Source: Devosia riboflavina
GTDB taxonomy: Bacteria > Pseudomonadota > Alphaproteobacteria > Rhizobiales > Devosiaceae
Direction of reading: 5' to 3'
Length of the DNA: 64,000 bases
Assembly: GCF_000743575.1 (NCBI RefSeq)
Contig: NZ_JQGC01000002.1
Span: 180,649-244,648, forward strand
The notes beneath the pieces are model-generated. The model was not told the DNA's origin and searched no databases. It saw only the letters and a list, made by a program, of their open reading frames with translations. This document shows positions 1 to 10,524 of this stretch, in pieces. Position 1 is the stretch's first letter. Each line of letters starts with the position of its first letter. Position numbers and translations under genes: made by a program.

Positions 1-122
1 GGACCCTTTTCGAAGGGATAGTTGATGGTCGGCTTCGGCGCGAAGAAGTAGCGCATGGCCAGGAAGAAGGCCGATACGAACTCCTTGAGCAGGAGCGTGT
101 TGACGACTTGTGCAGCGCGCAT
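1..122 (-). CDS. nuoI: NADH-quinone oxidoreductase subunit I (NuoI), N-terminal fragment
   Basis: This is the first 41 codons of NuoI, the complex I subunit that carries two [4Fe-4S] clusters between the peripheral arm and the membrane domain. The window edge cuts the gene, so the cluster-binding cysteines lie outside. The visible part contains the hydrophobic helix and the motif MRYFF followed by [13 protein letters not shown], typical of alphaproteobacterial NuoI. Its ATG overlaps the nuoH stop as TGATG, which indicates translational coupling. It is the most downstream gene of the nuo operon visible here. Confidence 0.9.
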   Translation of the reverse strand, partial: MRAAQVVNTLLLKEFVSAFFLAMRYFFAPKPTINYPFEKG

Positions 123-1219
123 CAGACGATTCCTCCGTGCCAACCCCAGCCCGTGAGCTTGAGGACGAAGGCAACAATCACAACCATCACGAGCGAGAGC
201 GGCAGGAACAGCTTCCAACCGATCCGCATGAGCTGGTCATAGCGGTAACGGGGCACGATGGACTTGGCCATCGCGAACATGAAGAACACCAGGCTCAGCT
301 TGATGAAGAACCAGATGACGCCCGGGATCCAGGTGAACGGCGGCAGATCGATCGGCGCAGCCCAGCCACCCATGAAGAGCACGGTGGTCATGGCGCACAT
401 CAGAAGGATCGAAATGTATTCGCCGAGCATGAAGAGCATGTAGGGCGACGCCGAGTATTCGGTCATGAAGCCGGCGACGAGTTCGGATTCACCCTCAGCC
501 AAATCGAACGGCGGACGGTTGGTTTCGGCGAGGGCCGAAATGTAGAAAATCACGAACATCGGGAAGAGCGGGATCCAGAACCAGTTCAGGAACGAGAGCC
601 ACGGCACGCCGAGCATGTGGGCAAGGCCCATTTCCTTCTGCGCGACGACGATGTCATTCAGGTTCAGCGAACCTACGCAGAGCAGGACGGTGATGATGAC
701 GAGGCCGATCGAGACTTCGTAGCTGACCATCTGCGCGGCGGCGCGGAGCGAGCCGAAGAAGGGGTACTTCGAGTTCGAGGCCCAGCCGCCGATGATCACG
801 CCATAGACGCCGAGCGAGGAAATGCCGAGCAGGTACAGGATGCCAATGTTGATATTGGCCATGGCCCAGCCATTGTCGACCGGCACGACGGCCCAGCCGG
901 CGAGAGCCAGGGTGGCCGTCAGGAGCGGCGCGAGCAGGAACAGGGCCTTGTCGGCGCCGGCCGGAATGATCGGCTCCTTGAAGACGAACTTGAGCAAGTC
1001 AGCGAAGGACTGCAGCAGGCCGAAAGGACCTACGACGTTGGGACCGCGGCGCATCTGGACGGCAGCCCAGATCTTGCGGTCGGCGAGAAGAATGAAGGCC
1101 GTGAAGACAAGCAGGGCAACCAGCAAGGCCAGTGCCTTGTAGATGAAACCGATCTGCACGCCCCAACCGAGGAAGGGGATGCCGAGCAAATAGTCGAGGG
1201 CCGTAGTAACGAAATCCAT
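122..1219 (-). CDS. nuoH: NADH-quinone oxidoreductase subunit H (NuoH)
   Basis: NuoH (365 aa) is the inner-membrane subunit at the junction of the peripheral and membrane arms of complex I and forms much of the quinone chamber. The protein is hydrophobic with about eight membrane segments. Two family signatures are seen: [14 protein letters not shown] at about residues 57-70, and the acidic quinone-site loop [18 protein letters not shown] at about 231-248. Length matches the family. It lies 9 bases after nuoG, and its stop overlaps the nuoI start. Confidence 0.97.
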   Translation of the reverse strand: MDFVTTALDYLLGIPFLGWGVQIGFIYKALALLVALLVFTAFILLADRKIWAAVQMRRGPNVVGPFGLLQSFADLLKFVFKEPIIPAGADKALFLLAPLLTATLALAGWAVVPVDNGWAMANINIGILYLLGISSLGVYGVIIGGWASNSKYPFFGSLRAAAQMVSYEVSIGLVIITVLLCVGSLNLNDIVVAQKEMGLAHMLGVPWLSFLNWFWIPLFPMFVIFYISALAETNRPPFDLAEGESELVAGFMTEYSASPYMLFMLGEYISILLMCAMTTVLFMGGWAAPIDLPPFTWIPGVIWFFIKLSLVFFMFAMAKSIVPRYRYDQLMRIGWKLFLPLSLVMVVIVAFVLKLTGWGWHGGIV

Positions 1220-1228
1220 TGTGGTCCC

Positions 1229-3331
1229 CTACTCCGCGGCCTGCCGGAGACCGGCAGCCAGCGCGGCGCATTCACCCATGACGGCCGAAGCGCGTGCAAT
1301 CGGGTTGCTGAGATAGAAATCGGCGACGGCCGAACCGAACGGCGCCGACTTGGTCTTGATAGCGGCCTTGGCGAGCTTGCCGAGATCGGCAACCTTGCCC
1401 GGAGCAATCTCGTCGACATTGGCCAGGTGCGGGAATTCGGCGTAGAGGGCCGAACGCAGCTGGGCCAGCGAGTTGTACGGAAGCGGCTTGCCGATGGCGC
1501 CGGAAAGGGCACGGAAAATGGCCCAGTCTTCCTTGGCGTCGCCGGGCGGGAACACGGCGCGGGCGGTCTGCTGGACGCGGCCTTCAGTGTTCACATAGGT
1601 GCCCGACTTCTCGGTGTAGGTCGCGGCCGGCAGGATGACGTCGGCGCGGTGTGCGCCCTGGTCGCCATGCGAGCCGACATAGACGACGAATGCCTTGCCC
1701 ATGGCGGACATGTCGTATTCGTCGGCGCCGAGCAGGAACAGGACGTCGAGTTCACCCTTGCCAGCCAGAGCGATCTGGTCAGCCGAGCACACGCCGCCGT
1801 CATGGGGCACGAAGCCGATGTCGATGCCACCAACGCGGCTTGCCGCATTGTGGAGGAGCGCAAAACCATTCCAGCCTTCGGCGACATTGGCACCGGTAGC
1901 GAGCTTGGAGGCAATAGCGATGACATCGCGGCCGACCTGCTTGCCGAGGTTGGCATGCGAGACAGCGGCTTCGCCGACGATGATGATCGGACGCTGGGCC
2001 TTGGCGAGGATTTTGCCGAAGGAGCCCTTGCCGGCAGCAACGTCAACGAGGGTTTCAAAGCCTTCGCCGAGATAGTCGTAGGTGTAGGTGAGGTCGGCAC
2101 GTTCGCCGATCACGCCCACGGGGATGTTCTTGGCGCGCCAGGTCTTGCGGATGCGCGCATTGATCAGCGAGGCTTCCTTGCGCGGATTGGCGCCGATGAT
2201 CAGCACGGCGTCAGCTTCTTCAATGCCGGCAATGGTCGGATTGAAGATGTAGGCCGAGCGCGGCATCGAGGGATCGATACCGGACATGGCGGGACGCACG
2301 TCGGTCATGCCCGAACCGATCGAGGCGAGCAGGCCCTTGAGGGCGTACATTTCTTCAACGGCGGCCAGATCGCCAGCGATCGCGCCGACCTTGTTGCCGG
2401 CCTTCTTGATGCGCGCGGCGACAGCCGAGAGGGCTTCTTCCCAGGTGGTGGCCTGGAGCTTGCCGTTCTTGCGGACGTAGGGGCGATCGAGGCGCTGGTT
2501 CTTGAGGCCATCCCAGATGAAGCGGGTCTTGTCCGAGATCCACTCTTCATTGATGGCTTCGTTGACGCGCGGCATGATGCGCATGACTTCGCGGCCACGG
2601 CTGTCTACGCGGATGGCCGAACCGACGGCATCCATCACGTCGATGGATTCGGTCTTGTTCAGTTCCCACGGACGGGCGTTGAAGGCGTAGGGCTTGGAGG
2701 TCAGAGCGCCAACCGGGCAGAGGTCGATGACATTGCCCTGGAGTTCGCTCGACAGCGCCTTTTCGAGATAGGTGGTGATCTCGGCGTCTTCGCCGCGACC
2801 AAGCAGACCCATTTCGGCAATGCCGGCAACTTCAGTGGTGAAGCGGACGCAACGCGTGCAGTGAATGCAGCGATTCATCGAGGTCTTGACCAGCGGCCCG
2901 ATGTACTTGTCTTCGACAGCGCGCTTGTTTTCGTGGAAGCGCGACTTATCTACACCGTAGGCCATGGCCTGGTCCTGAAGGTCGCACTCGCCGCCCTGAT
3001 CGCAGATCGGGCAGTCCAGCGGGTGATTGACCAGCAGGAATTCCATCACGCCTTCACGGGCCTTTTTGACCATGGGCGTGTTGGTGAACATTTCGGGCGG
3101 CTCGCCATTCGGTCCGGGACGCAGGTCCTTGACCGCCATGGCGCACGAAGCTTGCGGCTTCGGGGGACCGCCCTTCACTTCGACGAGACACATGCGGCAG
3201 TTGCCCGCGACCGAGAGACGGTCGTGGTAGCAGAAGCGCGGGATTTCCGCGCCGGCTGCTTCTGCTGCCTGCATGAGGGTGTAGTAGTCAGGGACTTCGA
3301 CGAGCGTGCCGTCGACTTTGATAGAAGCCAT
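1229..3331 (-). CDS. nuoG: NADH-quinone oxidoreductase subunit G (NuoG)
   Basis: NuoG (700 aa) is the large iron-sulphur subunit of the peripheral arm of complex I. It carries electrons from NuoE/F toward NuoI. The N-terminal ferredoxin domain has Cys at about 34, 45, 48 and 63 for a [2Fe-2S] cluster. It is followed by a His-Cys3 motif (NHPLDCPICDQGGEC) and a CIHCTRC motif for [4Fe-4S] clusters. The rest is a degenerate molybdopterin-oxidoreductase fold, as in other short alphaproteobacterial NuoG. It starts 4 bases after the nuoF stop. Confidence 0.97.
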   Translation of the reverse strand: MASIKVDGTLVEVPDYYTLMQAAEAAGAEIPRFCYHDRLSVAGNCRMCLVEVKGGPPKPQASCAMAVKDLRPGPNGEPPEMFTNTPMVKKAREGVMEFLLVNHPLDCPICDQGGECDLQDQAMAYGVDKSRFHENKRAVEDKYIGPLVKTSMNRCIHCTRCVRFTTEVAGIAEMGLLGRGEDAEITTYLEKALSSELQGNVIDLCPVGALTSKPYAFNARPWELNKTESIDVMDAVGSAIRVDSRGREVMRIMPRVNEAINEEWISDKTRFIWDGLKNQRLDRPYVRKNGKLQATTWEEALSAVAARIKKAGNKVGAIAGDLAAVEEMYALKGLLASIGSGMTDVRPAMSGIDPSMPRSAYIFNPTIAGIEEADAVLIIGANPRKEASLINARIRKTWRAKNIPVGVIGERADLTYTYDYLGEGFETLVDVAAGKGSFGKILAKAQRPIIIVGEAAVSHANLGKQVGRDVIAIASKLATGANVAEGWNGFALLHNAASRVGGIDIGFVPHDGGVCSADQIALAGKGELDVLFLLGADEYDMSAMGKAFVVYVGSHGDQGAHRADVILPAATYTEKSGTYVNTEGRVQQTARAVFPPGDAKEDWAIFRALSGAIGKPLPYNSLAQLRSALYAEFPHLANVDEIAPGKVADLGKLAKAAIKTKSAPFGSAVADFYLSNPIARASAVMGECAALAAGLRQAAE

Positions 3332-3335
3332 TGCC

Positions 3336-4643
3336 CTACTCCGCAGCGATCGACGGAACCGCGCCGTCGCTGGTGGAAGAATAAGTGTACTGGTCGATCC
3401 GCGCCTCGATGGTGGGGCGGAAGTTGCGGATCAGGCCTTGGATCGGCCAAGCTGCTGCGTCGCCGAGGGCGCAAATCGTGTGACCTTCGATCTGCTTGGT
3501 CACCGAGAACAGCATGTCGATTTCGCGCTTCTGGGCGCGGCCTTCGACCATGCGCTCCATGACGCGCATCATCCAGCCGGTGCCTTCGCGGCACGGCGTG
3601 CACTGGCCGCAGCTCTCGTGCTTGAAGAAAGCAGCGATGCGCCAGATGGCCCGGATGATATCGGTCGACTTGTCCATGATGATCATGCCGCCGGTGCCGA
3701 AGGAGGACTTCTTCTCGCGCATGCCGTCGAAGTCCATGATGGCGTCCATCATGTCTTCGCCGCGCACGACGGGACACGAAGCACCACCCGGGATAACGGC
3801 GAGGAGATTGTCCCAACCGCCGCGGATGCCGCCGCAATGCTTTTCGATGATGTCCTTGAAGCTCTCGCCCAGGGCTTCTTCGAAGGTCGCCGGCTTGTTC
3901 ACATGGCCGGAGACCATGAAGAGCTTGGTGCCGACATTGTTCGGACGGCCGATGGAGGAGAACCAGGCGCCGGAGCGACGCAGGATTTCCGGAACGACGG
4001 CGATCGACTCGACGTTGTTCACGGTCGTCGGGTTGCCATAAACGCCCATGCCGGCCGGGAACGGCGGCTTGAGGCGGGGCTGGCCCTTCTTGCCTTCGAG
4101 CGATTCCATCAGAGCGGTTTCTTCGCCGCAGATGTAAGCGCCGGCGCCATGATGGACGATGATGTCCAGATCCCAGCCGTGGATATTGTCCTTGCCGATC
4201 AGCTTGGCGTCGTAGGCTTCCTGAACGGCTTCCTCGAGACGCTGACGTTCGCGGATGAATTCACCGCGGACATAGATGAAGGCGAGGTGCGCATCCATGG
4301 CGCGGGATGCGATCAGGCAGCCTTCGATCAGGTGGTGCGGATCGTGGCGCAGAATCTCGCGGTCCTTGCACGTACCGGGCTCGGATTCGTCAGCGTTCAC
4401 AAGGAGGTAATGCGGACGGCCATCGCTGACCTTGGGCATGAAGCTCCACTTGAGACCAGTGGGGAAACCAGCGCCGCCACGGCCGCGCAGGCCCGAACCC
4501 TTGACCTCGTTGGTGATCCAATCGCGGCCCTGGTCGAGAAATTCCTTGGTACCAACCCAGGAACCACGGGCACGCGCGCCTTCGAGGCGCCAGTCGTGCT
4601 GGCCGTAGAGGTTGGTGAAGATACGGTCTTTATCAGCGAGCAT
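3336..4643 (-). CDS. nuoF: NADH-quinone oxidoreductase subunit F (NuoF)
   Basis: NuoF (435 aa) binds NADH and FMN and accepts electrons from NADH at the tip of complex I. The glycine-rich nucleotide loop [16 protein letters not shown] is near residues 50-65. The C-terminal [4Fe-4S] motif [12 protein letters not shown] is near residue 350. Its ATG overlaps the nuoE stop as TAATG, so the pair is translationally coupled, which suits two proteins that form the NADH-dehydrogenase module together. Confidence 0.97.
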   Translation of the reverse strand: MLADKDRIFTNLYGQHDWRLEGARARGSWVGTKEFLDQGRDWITNEVKGSGLRGRGGAGFPTGLKWSFMPKVSDGRPHYLLVNADESEPGTCKDREILRHDPHHLIEGCLIASRAMDAHLAFIYVRGEFIRERQRLEEAVQEAYDAKLIGKDNIHGWDLDIIVHHGAGAYICGEETALMESLEGKKGQPRLKPPFPAGMGVYGNPTTVNNVESIAVVPEILRRSGAWFSSIGRPNNVGTKLFMVSGHVNKPATFEEALGESFKDIIEKHCGGIRGGWDNLLAVIPGGASCPVVRGEDMMDAIMDFDGMREKKSSFGTGGMIIMDKSTDIIRAIWRIAAFFKHESCGQCTPCREGTGWMMRVMERMVEGRAQKREIDMLFSVTKQIEGHTICALGDAAAWPIQGLIRNFRPTIEARIDQYTYSSTSDGAVPSIAAE

Positions 4644-5983
4644 TAGCGGGGATCCTTCCCGAACACCTTGCGATATTCCTCAATTCCGCCGCGGGCGAGG
4701 ACTTCGGCCTGTTGCAGCCAATTGTCACGCGCAACGCGGCCCTTGAAGTTGAGGCTAGATTCCAGAGCCGTGATCTGTTCCGGCGTCATCGTCGCAACCT
4801 GGCTCCACTTGGTGATGCCAACTGCGTTGAGTTTGCCTTCGAGAACCGGACCGACGCCCGAAATCAGCTTGAGATCGTCGGCAGGGCCTTCCTGCTTCTG
4901 GAACAGCGGCGTGGGGCCACCGGTCTCGGCAGTGGGGCTCAGGCCTTCGGCGGGAGGAGCAACGACCTTCTTGGTCGACTTCTTCACCGAGGTCGCAGCG
5001 GCTTCGCCGGCAGGGGCATCGGCAGACTTCTTGCCGGGAGCCTTGCCGCCATCAACCTTGGCTGCCTTGGATTCGGCACCGACAGCGTCTTCGCGCATTT
5101 CCTTGGCGGGCTTGCCGGTTGCCTTTGCCGAAGCATTGGCGGCCTTGCGTTCGCTTTCGGCCTTGGCCTCGGAAACCTTGGCTTCCTTTGGCGTACCCTT
5201 GAGGGCGGGAGCGGATTCTTCCGAGACGTCCTTCGGCTTTGCGGCCGTGGTCGGGGCGGGAGCAGCAGCGGCAGCAGCCGGGGCGGCAGCAGCAGGCGCT
5301 GGCGCGCCTGCAGTAGCTGGCGCCGAACCTTCCGGCGGCGGGGGCGGCACGAACTTTTCACGCTTGGCGGTCGGCTTTTCGAGGAGGGTCGTCTGACCAC
5401 CTTCGGCGGCGGCGTTCAGGCGCTCGATCTGGGTGCCGGGCTTGATGGTGTCGCCCTTGCCGGCCTGGAACGCATCGATGATTTCTTCGAGGCGACCGGC
5501 GGTCAGGTCTTCATAGGTGTCGTGGTAGATGGTGACCATCGGAGCGTTGACGCAGGCGCCAGCGCATTCGACTTCTTCCCAGGACAGCGTGCCATCTTCG
5601 TTGAGATGGTGCGGATCGTGGTGGATCTTGCTTTTGCAGACCTCGATCAGCTCCCCTGCCCCGCGCAGCATGCACGGGGTGGTGCCGCAGACTTGAACGT
5701 GGGCACGGGTGCCGACGGGCTGGAGCTGGAACTGGGTGTAGAAGGTTGCGACTTCGAGCACGCGGATATAGGCCATGCCGAGCATCTCGGCGACCTTTTC
5801 GATGGTCGCGCGGGAAACCCAGCCGTCCTGATCCTGCGCACGCATGAGCAGCGGAATAACGGCAGACTGCTGACGGCCGGCGGGATAAAGCGCGATGCGC
5901 TTTTCAGCCCAGGCGGCGTTGGCATCATTGAAGGCGAAACTTGCCGGCTGAACCGACTCGTCTGCAAGGCGTCGCACGGACAT
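4643..5983 (-). CDS. nuoE: NADH-quinone oxidoreductase subunit E (NuoE) with long C-terminal extension
   Basis: NuoE is the thioredoxin-like [2Fe-2S] subunit next to NuoF. The conserved core covers about residues 1-190, with cluster cysteines at about 99, 104, 140 and 144. The protein runs to 446 aa, about 250 aa longer than E. coli NuoE. The tail has a low-complexity Ala/Pro/Lys-rich region at about 205-355 and then a compact domain containing [17 protein letters not shown], which looks like a helix-hairpin-helix or Rho-N-like fold. Rhizobial NuoE proteins are known to be extended; the function of the tail is unknown. Start and stop overlap nuoD and nuoF. Confidence 0.95.
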   Translation of the reverse strand: MSVRRLADESVQPASFAFNDANAAWAEKRIALYPAGRQQSAVIPLLMRAQDQDGWVSRATIEKVAEMLGMAYIRVLEVATFYTQFQLQPVGTRAHVQVCGTTPCMLRGAGELIEVCKSKIHHDPHHLNEDGTLSWEEVECAGACVNAPMVTIYHDTYEDLTAGRLEEIIDAFQAGKGDTIKPGTQIERLNAAAEGGQTTLLEKPTAKREKFVPPPPPEGSAPATAGAPAPAAAAPAAAAAAPAPTTAAKPKDVSEESAPALKGTPKEAKVSEAKAESERKAANASAKATGKPAKEMREDAVGAESKAAKVDGGKAPGKKSADAPAGEAAATSVKKSTKKVVAPPAEGLSPTAETGGPTPLFQKQEGPADDLKLISGVGPVLEGKLNAVGITKWSQVATMTPEQITALESSLNFKGRVARDNWLQQAEVLARGGIEEYRKVFGKDPR

Positions 5984-7173
5984 CAGCGATCAACCTCTCC
6001 GAACACAATATCAATCGAACCCAGGATCGCGGTGACGTCTGCCAGCATGTGGCCGCGGCAGAGCCAGTCCATGGCGCTCAGATGGGCAAAGCCCGGAGCA
6101 CGGATATGGCAGCGATAGGGCTTGTTGGTGCCATCGGACACCAGATAGACGCCGAATTCACCCTTGGGCGCTTCGACGGCGGCGTAAATCTCGCCGGCGG
6201 GCACCTTGTAGCCTTCGGTGTAGAGCTTGAAGTGATGGATCAGAGCTTCCATCGACTGCTTCATCTCACTGCGCTTGGGCGGAACGACCTTGCCATCGAC
6301 CGAGGACACAGGGCCCTTGCCTTCCGGCGCGTTCAGCTTTTCGACGCACTGCTTCATGATCGAATTGGCCTGCCGCATTTCTTCCATACGGACGAGGTAA
6401 CGATCGTAGCAGTCGCCGTTGGCGCCGGTCGGGATATCGAAATCCATCTCGGCATAGGCGTCGTAGGGCTGCGCCTTGCGCAGGTCCCAGGCGGCGCCGG
6501 ATGCACGGACCATGACGCCGGAAAAACCCCTGCCCCATGCCTCTTCGAGCGGGACGATGCCGATATCGACGCCGCGCTGCTTGAAGATGCGGTTTTCGGT
6601 GAGGAGCGTGTCGATGTCGGCGAGCGCTGCGGGGAATTCCTCGCAGAAGGTGCCGATATCGTCGACCAGCGCCTGCGGCAGGTCCTGATGGACGCCACCG
6701 GGACGGAAATAGGCAGCGTGCATACGGGCGCCAGAAGCGCGCTCATAGAAAACCATGAGCTTTTCGCGCTGCTCAAAACCCCAGAGTGGCGGGGTCAGCG
6801 CGCCGATGTCCATGGCCTGGGTGGTCACGTTCATCAGGTGGGCGAGCAAGCGGCCGATTTCGGCATAGAGCACGCGGATAAGCTGGCCACGGCGCGGTAC
6901 TTCGATGCCGAGCATGCGCTCGACGGCCAGGGCAAAGGCATGCTCCTGGTTCATCGGGGCCACGTAGTCGAGGCGGTCGAAGTAAGGAACCGCCTGCAGG
7001 TAGGTCTTGTATTCGATCAGCTTTTCGGTGCCGCGGTGAAGCAGGCCGACATGCGGATCGACACGTTCAACAAGCTCGCCATCGAGCTCGAGAATCATGC
7101 GCAGCACGCCGTGGGCCGAGGGGTGAACCGGGCCGAAGTTGATCGTGAAATTGCGGACGTCGACTTCTGACAT
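5983..7173 (-). CDS. nuoD: NADH-quinone oxidoreductase subunit D (NuoD)
   Basis: NuoD (396 aa) is the 49-kDa subunit that lines the quinone pocket of complex I. It is related to the large subunit of [NiFe] hydrogenase but lacks the nickel ligands. [13 protein letters not shown] near the N-terminus and the C-terminal run DIVFGEVDR are family hallmarks. It is a separate gene here and not fused to nuoC as in E. coli. Its ATG overlaps the nuoC stop as TGATG. Confidence 0.97.
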   Translation of the reverse strand: MSEVDVRNFTINFGPVHPSAHGVLRMILELDGELVERVDPHVGLLHRGTEKLIEYKTYLQAVPYFDRLDYVAPMNQEHAFALAVERMLGIEVPRRGQLIRVLYAEIGRLLAHLMNVTTQAMDIGALTPPLWGFEQREKLMVFYERASGARMHAAYFRPGGVHQDLPQALVDDIGTFCEEFPAALADIDTLLTENRIFKQRGVDIGIVPLEEAWGRGFSGVMVRASGAAWDLRKAQPYDAYAEMDFDIPTGANGDCYDRYLVRMEEMRQANSIMKQCVEKLNAPEGKGPVSSVDGKVVPPKRSEMKQSMEALIHHFKLYTEGYKVPAGEIYAAVEAPKGEFGVYLVSDGTNKPYRCHIRAPGFAHLSAMDWLCRGHMLADVTAILGSIDIVFGEVDR

Positions 7174-7811
7174 CAGTTCTTCGCCTTCTCGTCACCGGGC
7201 AGCACGTAATCCGTACCTTCCCAGGGTGACAAATAATCGAACGAGCGGAATTCCTGGGCGAGAGCGACCGGCTCATAGACCACGCGACGGCGCTCTTCGT
7301 CGTAGCGCACTTCCACAAAGCCGGTGAGCGGGAAGTCCTTGCGCAGCGGGTGGCCGTCAAAGCCATAGTCCGTGAGGATGCGGCGCAGGTCGGGGTGGCC
7401 GGAGAACAGCACGCCGTAGAGATCGTAGGTCTCGCGCTCGAACCAGTCGGCACCCGCGAAGACGCCGGTGATGGACGGAACGGGCGTTGCCTCATCGGCC
7501 TCAACCTTGACGCGGACGCGCTGGTTCAGGTGGGGGCTGAGGAGGTGGTAGACCACGTCGAAGCGGAATTCGCGCGAGGGATAGTCGGCGCCGCACACAT
7601 CCACGAAGGAGATGAAGCGGCACTTCGCGTCGTCACGGAGGAAGGTGACGACGTCGACGATGGATTCGCGCTGAGCGGTGATGGTGAGATCGCCGAAGGC
7701 ATGCTCGAGGCCGGTGACGGCGTCACCGAGCGAAGCCACGATGTGTTCGCCAAGGGCGACCAGCGGGTGGACTTCGATGACGGGCTCGACGGTTTCAACA
7801 ATATCAGTCAT
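7173..7811 (-). CDS. nuoC: NADH-quinone oxidoreductase subunit C (NuoC)
   Basis: NuoC (212 aa) is the 30-kDa peripheral-arm subunit that binds NuoD. The signature [20 protein letters not shown] lies in the middle and is followed by [15 protein letters not shown]. No cofactor is expected. It begins 9 bases after the nuoB stop and is coupled to nuoD. Length agrees with stand-alone NuoC of Rhizobiales. Confidence 0.96.
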   Translation of the reverse strand: MTDIVETVEPVIEVHPLVALGEHIVASLGDAVTGLEHAFGDLTITAQRESIVDVVTFLRDDAKCRFISFVDVCGADYPSREFRFDVVYHLLSPHLNQRVRVKVEADEATPVPSITGVFAGADWFERETYDLYGVLFSGHPDLRRILTDYGFDGHPLRKDFPLTGFVEVRYDEERRRVVYEPVALAQEFRSFDYLSPWEGTDYVLPGDEKAKN

Positions 7812-7820
7812 GGCCCGGCC

Positions 7821-8402
7821 CTATCGCTCGATCGTGCCGTCGCGGCGAATTTTCTTTTGCAGCAAGAGAATGCCGTAAAGAAGCGCCTCGGCGGTCGGAG
7901 GGCAGCCAGGGACATAGACGTCCACGGGCAGGATGCGATCGCAACCGCGCACCACCGAATAGGAATAGTGATAGTAGCCGCCGCCATTGGCGCAGGAGCC
8001 CATGGAGATGACATAGCGCGGCTCGGGCATCTGGTCGTAGACCTTGCGCAGAGCGGGCGCCATCTTGTTGGTCAGCGTGCCGGCGACGATGAGAACGTCG
8101 GACTGGCGCGGCGAAGCGCGCGGCGCCGTGCCGAAACGTTCGATGTCGTAGCGAGGCATCGACATCTGCATCATTTCAACGGCGCAGCAGGCCAGACCCG
8201 TCTGCATCCACATCAGCGAGCCGGTACGGGCCCAGGTGATGAGCTGCGACACGGTGGTGACGAGGAAGCCCTTGTCGGCCAGCTCGTTGTTCACGCCGAC
8301 GAAGAACGGATCTTCGGCGCCTAAGGGCTTGCCGGTTGCCGGGTCGAGAGCGCCGGTTGGACGGGGAGTCACCAGCGTCGCGTTGGAGGGGCTCAATCCC
8401 AT
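7821..8402 (-). CDS. nuoB: NADH-quinone oxidoreductase subunit B (NuoB)
   Basis: NuoB (193 aa from the chosen start) carries cluster N2, the last [4Fe-4S] centre before quinone. The ligands are visible as the tandem pair in LACCAVEMM, then GSCANGGG and VPGCPPTAE. An ATG 21 bases upstream (8423) is open, but the ATG at 8402 is preferred. It has an AAAGGAG site at ideal distance, and relatives also begin MGL. With this start the gene overlaps the end of nuoA by 10 bases. Confidence 0.95.
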   Translation of the reverse strand: MGLSPSNATLVTPRPTGALDPATGKPLGAEDPFFVGVNNELADKGFLVTTVSQLITWARTGSLMWMQTGLACCAVEMMQMSMPRYDIERFGTAPRASPRQSDVLIVAGTLTNKMAPALRKVYDQMPEPRYVISMGSCANGGGYYHYSYSVVRGCDRILPVDVYVPGCPPTAEALLYGILLLQKKIRRDGTIER

Positions 8403-8758
8403 TCCAGAGCTCCTTTGCGCCATTCATAAATAAAGCCGACGGTCAGCAGGCCGAGGAAGACCATGACCGACCAGAAGCCGAACCACCCGATGTCGTGGAA
8501 CGCCACGGCCCAGGGGAAGAGGAACGCCACTTCAAGGTCGAAGATGATGAAGAGAATCGACACCAGATAGAATCGGACGTCGACCTTCATGCGCGCGTCG
8601 TCGAAGGCATCGAAGCCAGCTTCGAAAGCGGACAGCTTTTCGGGATCGGGCTTGCGGAAAGCAACGATGAACGGCGCCACGAGAAGCGCGGCACCGATGA
8701 CGGCAGCAAGTCCGATAAACAAAAGGATTGGCAGGTAATTGCTGAGCAAGTCAGTCAT
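8393..8758 (-). CDS. nuoA: NADH-quinone oxidoreductase subunit A (NuoA)
   Basis: NuoA (121 aa) is a small inner-membrane subunit of complex I with three membrane helices. The conserved loop [12 protein letters not shown] matches the family apart from Ala-Phe-Glu-Ala in place of the usual Tyr-Glu-Cys; the Cys of many relatives is absent. The motif FLFPWAV follows in helix 2. It is the first gene of the minus-strand nuo operon, so the operon promoter should lie in 8759-8900. Confidence 0.95.
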   Translation of the reverse strand: MTDLLSNYLPILLFIGLAAVIGAALLVAPFIVAFRKPDPEKLSAFEAGFDAFDDARMKVDVRFYLVSILFIIFDLEVAFLFPWAVAFHDIGWFGFWSVMVFLGLLTVGFIYEWRKGALEWD

Positions 8759-8857
8759 GCGGCAGCCTAAGGTTCGAGCCGGTCGGAGGGGTCCCGGCGA
8801 TCCGCGAGGCGAGCAAGCAATTGGGGCGAGCCGACCACCGCGTCAGTTGATGGCTAG

Positions 8858-8886
8858 GGCTTAGACCTTCCCCTAAATGGTTTCAA
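8858..8886 (-). promoter_or_regulatory. Possible nuo operon promoter
   Basis: On the minus strand TTGAAA and TAAGCC are separated by 17 bases, about 95 bases upstream of the nuoA ATG. The -10 match is poor, so this is only a candidate. Confidence 0.3.
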
Positions 8887-9050
8887 GGGAAAGAAAATAT
8901 GACCTGAAAAATCATATATCTAAGCCGCATGGCTGAGAAAGCTTATGACTTTGAAGACGTGAGTTTGACGTAAATATTGGCGCGCGCAACGCGAATTTTG
9001 AAACGCGTGGCAAAGCGCAATTGGCACTCAATGTGCCCCGAATAAACGAA

Positions 9051-9078
9051 AACGGCGAGTCGATACCGACTCGCCGTT
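9051..9078 (-). terminator. Intrinsic terminator of the OMP gene at 9121
   Basis: A perfect 12-bp stem (9051-9062 with 9067-9078) and a 4-base loop. It is followed on the minus strand by a T-rich run (TTCGTTTATT). It lies 43 bases after the stop codon. Confidence 0.8.
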
Positions 9079-9120
9079 CGCAAGACTGGAGGGAGGCGAG
9101 ACAGGCCCGCCAACCAAATC

Positions 9121-9696
9121 TTAGAAGTGGTAGAAGACGCCGACGGTTGCCTTGGCAGCTTCGAAGAACTGATCGCCGGCAGTGTTCGAGAAGTCACCCT
9201 GGCCAACGACTTCACCGCGAACGGTGACAGCGTCGGTAACGGCGAATTCAACACCAGCACCGAGCTGGTACACGCCTTCCGAACCGCCACCGACGGTCGA
9301 AACGCCAACGCCACCGATTGCGTAGATGAGAGCGGCGTCGGTCACGACAGCACCAGCGCGCAGGTTGGCGAAGAACTCGCCGCCCGAGTTGACGCTGTTC
9401 CAGGTGTAGTCGCCGGTAACTTCAACGCCGAGCAGGAACGGATCGACGGGGATGAAGTTCACGCCGACGGCAGCACCGATGACGCCATAGGTGGAGCTCA
9501 GGGTGTGGTTGGCATAGTCATTGGTGCCAGTCCACTGACCACCGGCGCGAGCACCGATGTAGAGGCCTTCCCAATCAAAACCGGCAGCTTCGTAGATCGG
9601 CTGCGGAGTGGTCGGGATGATCAGGTCCGCTGCCGAAGCGGCGGCGGTACCAAGAGCGGCGATCGACACGCCAATAAGCAGAGAACGAACAGACAT
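9121..9696 (-). CDS. Outer membrane beta-barrel protein (Omp25/31-like), paralog 1
   Basis: A 191-aa exported protein. Residues 1-22 are a Sec signal peptide ending in ASA before ADLI. The mature part begins with a proline-rich stretch, then FDWEGLYIGARAGGQW, which opens the small beta-barrel family that includes Brucella Omp25/Omp31. It ends in VGVFYHF; the terminal Phe is the usual BAM-recognition signal. The ATG has GAGGG at 6 bases. It is a close paralog of the next gene, with the same length and nearly the same last 20 residues. Likely a structural outer-membrane protein; no specific transport role can be read. Confidence 0.88.
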   Translation of the reverse strand: MSVRSLLIGVSIAALGTAAASAADLIIPTTPQPIYEAAGFDWEGLYIGARAGGQWTGTNDYANHTLSSTYGVIGAAVGVNFIPVDPFLLGVEVTGDYTWNSVNSGGEFFANLRAGAVVTDAALIYAIGGVGVSTVGGGSEGVYQLGAGVEFAVTDAVTVRGEVVGQGDFSNTAGDQFFEAAKATVGVFYHF

Positions 9697-9867
9697 TTTA
9701 AGCCCTCGAAGATTACGGTGATAACTTACTGTAACCTGACAGAGCCTCGGGCGCCCCGCAATGGGCTAGGCCATCACATCGCCCAAAACGTGTCCGCTTT
9801 TCGACAAGTGTAGCCAATCGACAACACCGAAATGGCCCAGCGTTAAGCCATTGGTAATAAACACAAA

Positions 9868-9892
9868 CGGCGAACCGGAAACCGGTTCGCCG
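9868..9892 (-). terminator. Intrinsic terminator of OMP paralog 2
   Basis: An 11-bp perfect stem (9868-9878 with 9882-9892) with a 3-base loop, followed on the minus strand by TTTGTGTTTATT. Confidence 0.78.
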
Positions 9893-9948
9893 CCTGGGTT
9901 TGCAAGACTTGTTCCGCAGCGACCTAGGCCGCCGCGAAAAATATCGTC

Positions 9949-10524
9949 TTAGAAGTGGTAGAAGACGCCAACGGTTGCCTTGGCCGACTCAAAGAACTGG
10001 TCGCCAGCAACGTTCGAGAAGTCACCCTGGCCAACGAGTTCACCGCGGACGGTGATCGCATCGGTCACAGCAACTTCGACGCCGCCACCGAGCTGGTAGA
10101 CGGATTCGGTGGTGTTGCCGGTGGTGTTCACGCCAACGCCACCCAGGGCGTAGACGAGCACGGAGTCGGTGACGACAGCGCCAGCGCGGAGGTTGGCGAA
10201 GAATTCACCCGACGAGGTGTTGTTTGCCCAGGTCCAGTCACCGGTGACTTCAGCACCGAGCAGGAACGGGTCGACCGGGATGAAGTTCACGCCGACAGCA
10301 GCACCAACAACGCCATAGGTGGTGTTGACGGTGGTGTTTGCGTAAGCGTTCGAACCGGTCCACTGGCCGCCAGCGCGGACACCAGCGTAGAGGCCGGACC
10401 AATCGAAGCCAGCAGCTTCGTAGATCGGCTGCGGGGTGGTCGGGATGATCAGATCAGCAGCCTGAGCGCCACCAACCATGAGTGCAGCGGCAGCAACGCC
10501 GAGCGAGAGAGAACGTACAAACAT
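9949..10524 (-). CDS. Outer membrane beta-barrel protein (Omp25/31-like), paralog 2
   Basis: Also 191 aa when started at MFVRSLSLG; GGGAG lies 9 bases upstream of that ATG. A longer open frame reaches 10605, but its extra residues do not look like a signal peptide. The signal peptide ends in AQA before ADLIIPTTPQPIYEAAGFDW, which is almost identical to paralog 1. It ends in VGVFYHF. The two genes have their own terminators and so are probably independent transcription units that arose by tandem duplication. Confidence 0.88.
   Translation of the reverse strand: MFVRSLSLGVAAAALMVGGAQAADLIIPTTPQPIYEAAGFDWSGLYAGVRAGGQWTGSNAYANTTVNTTYGVVGAAVGVNFIPVDPFLLGAEVTGDWTWANNTSSGEFFANLRAGAVVTDSVLVYALGGVGVNTTGNTTESVYQLGGGVEVAVTDAITVRGELVGQGDFSNVAGDQFFESAKATVGVFYHF

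Larger units (their letters stand above)
8759..9120. other. Non-coding region between nuoA and the first OMP gene
   Basis: About 360 bases without a convincing gene. It should hold the nuo promoter. A weak candidate reads TTGAAA (8881-8886) then 17 bases then TAAGCC (8858-8863) on the minus strand. The terminator of the neighbouring OMP gene occupies 9051-9078. The middle part is AT-richer and shows nothing else I can name. Confidence 0.5.

Noticed and set aside
110..3562. Very long plus-strand open frame (1150 codons) over nuoH-nuoF
   Set aside because: It is antisense to well-conserved nuo genes. The His/Glu/Gly-rich product is the usual mirror of GC-rich codons and has no family features.
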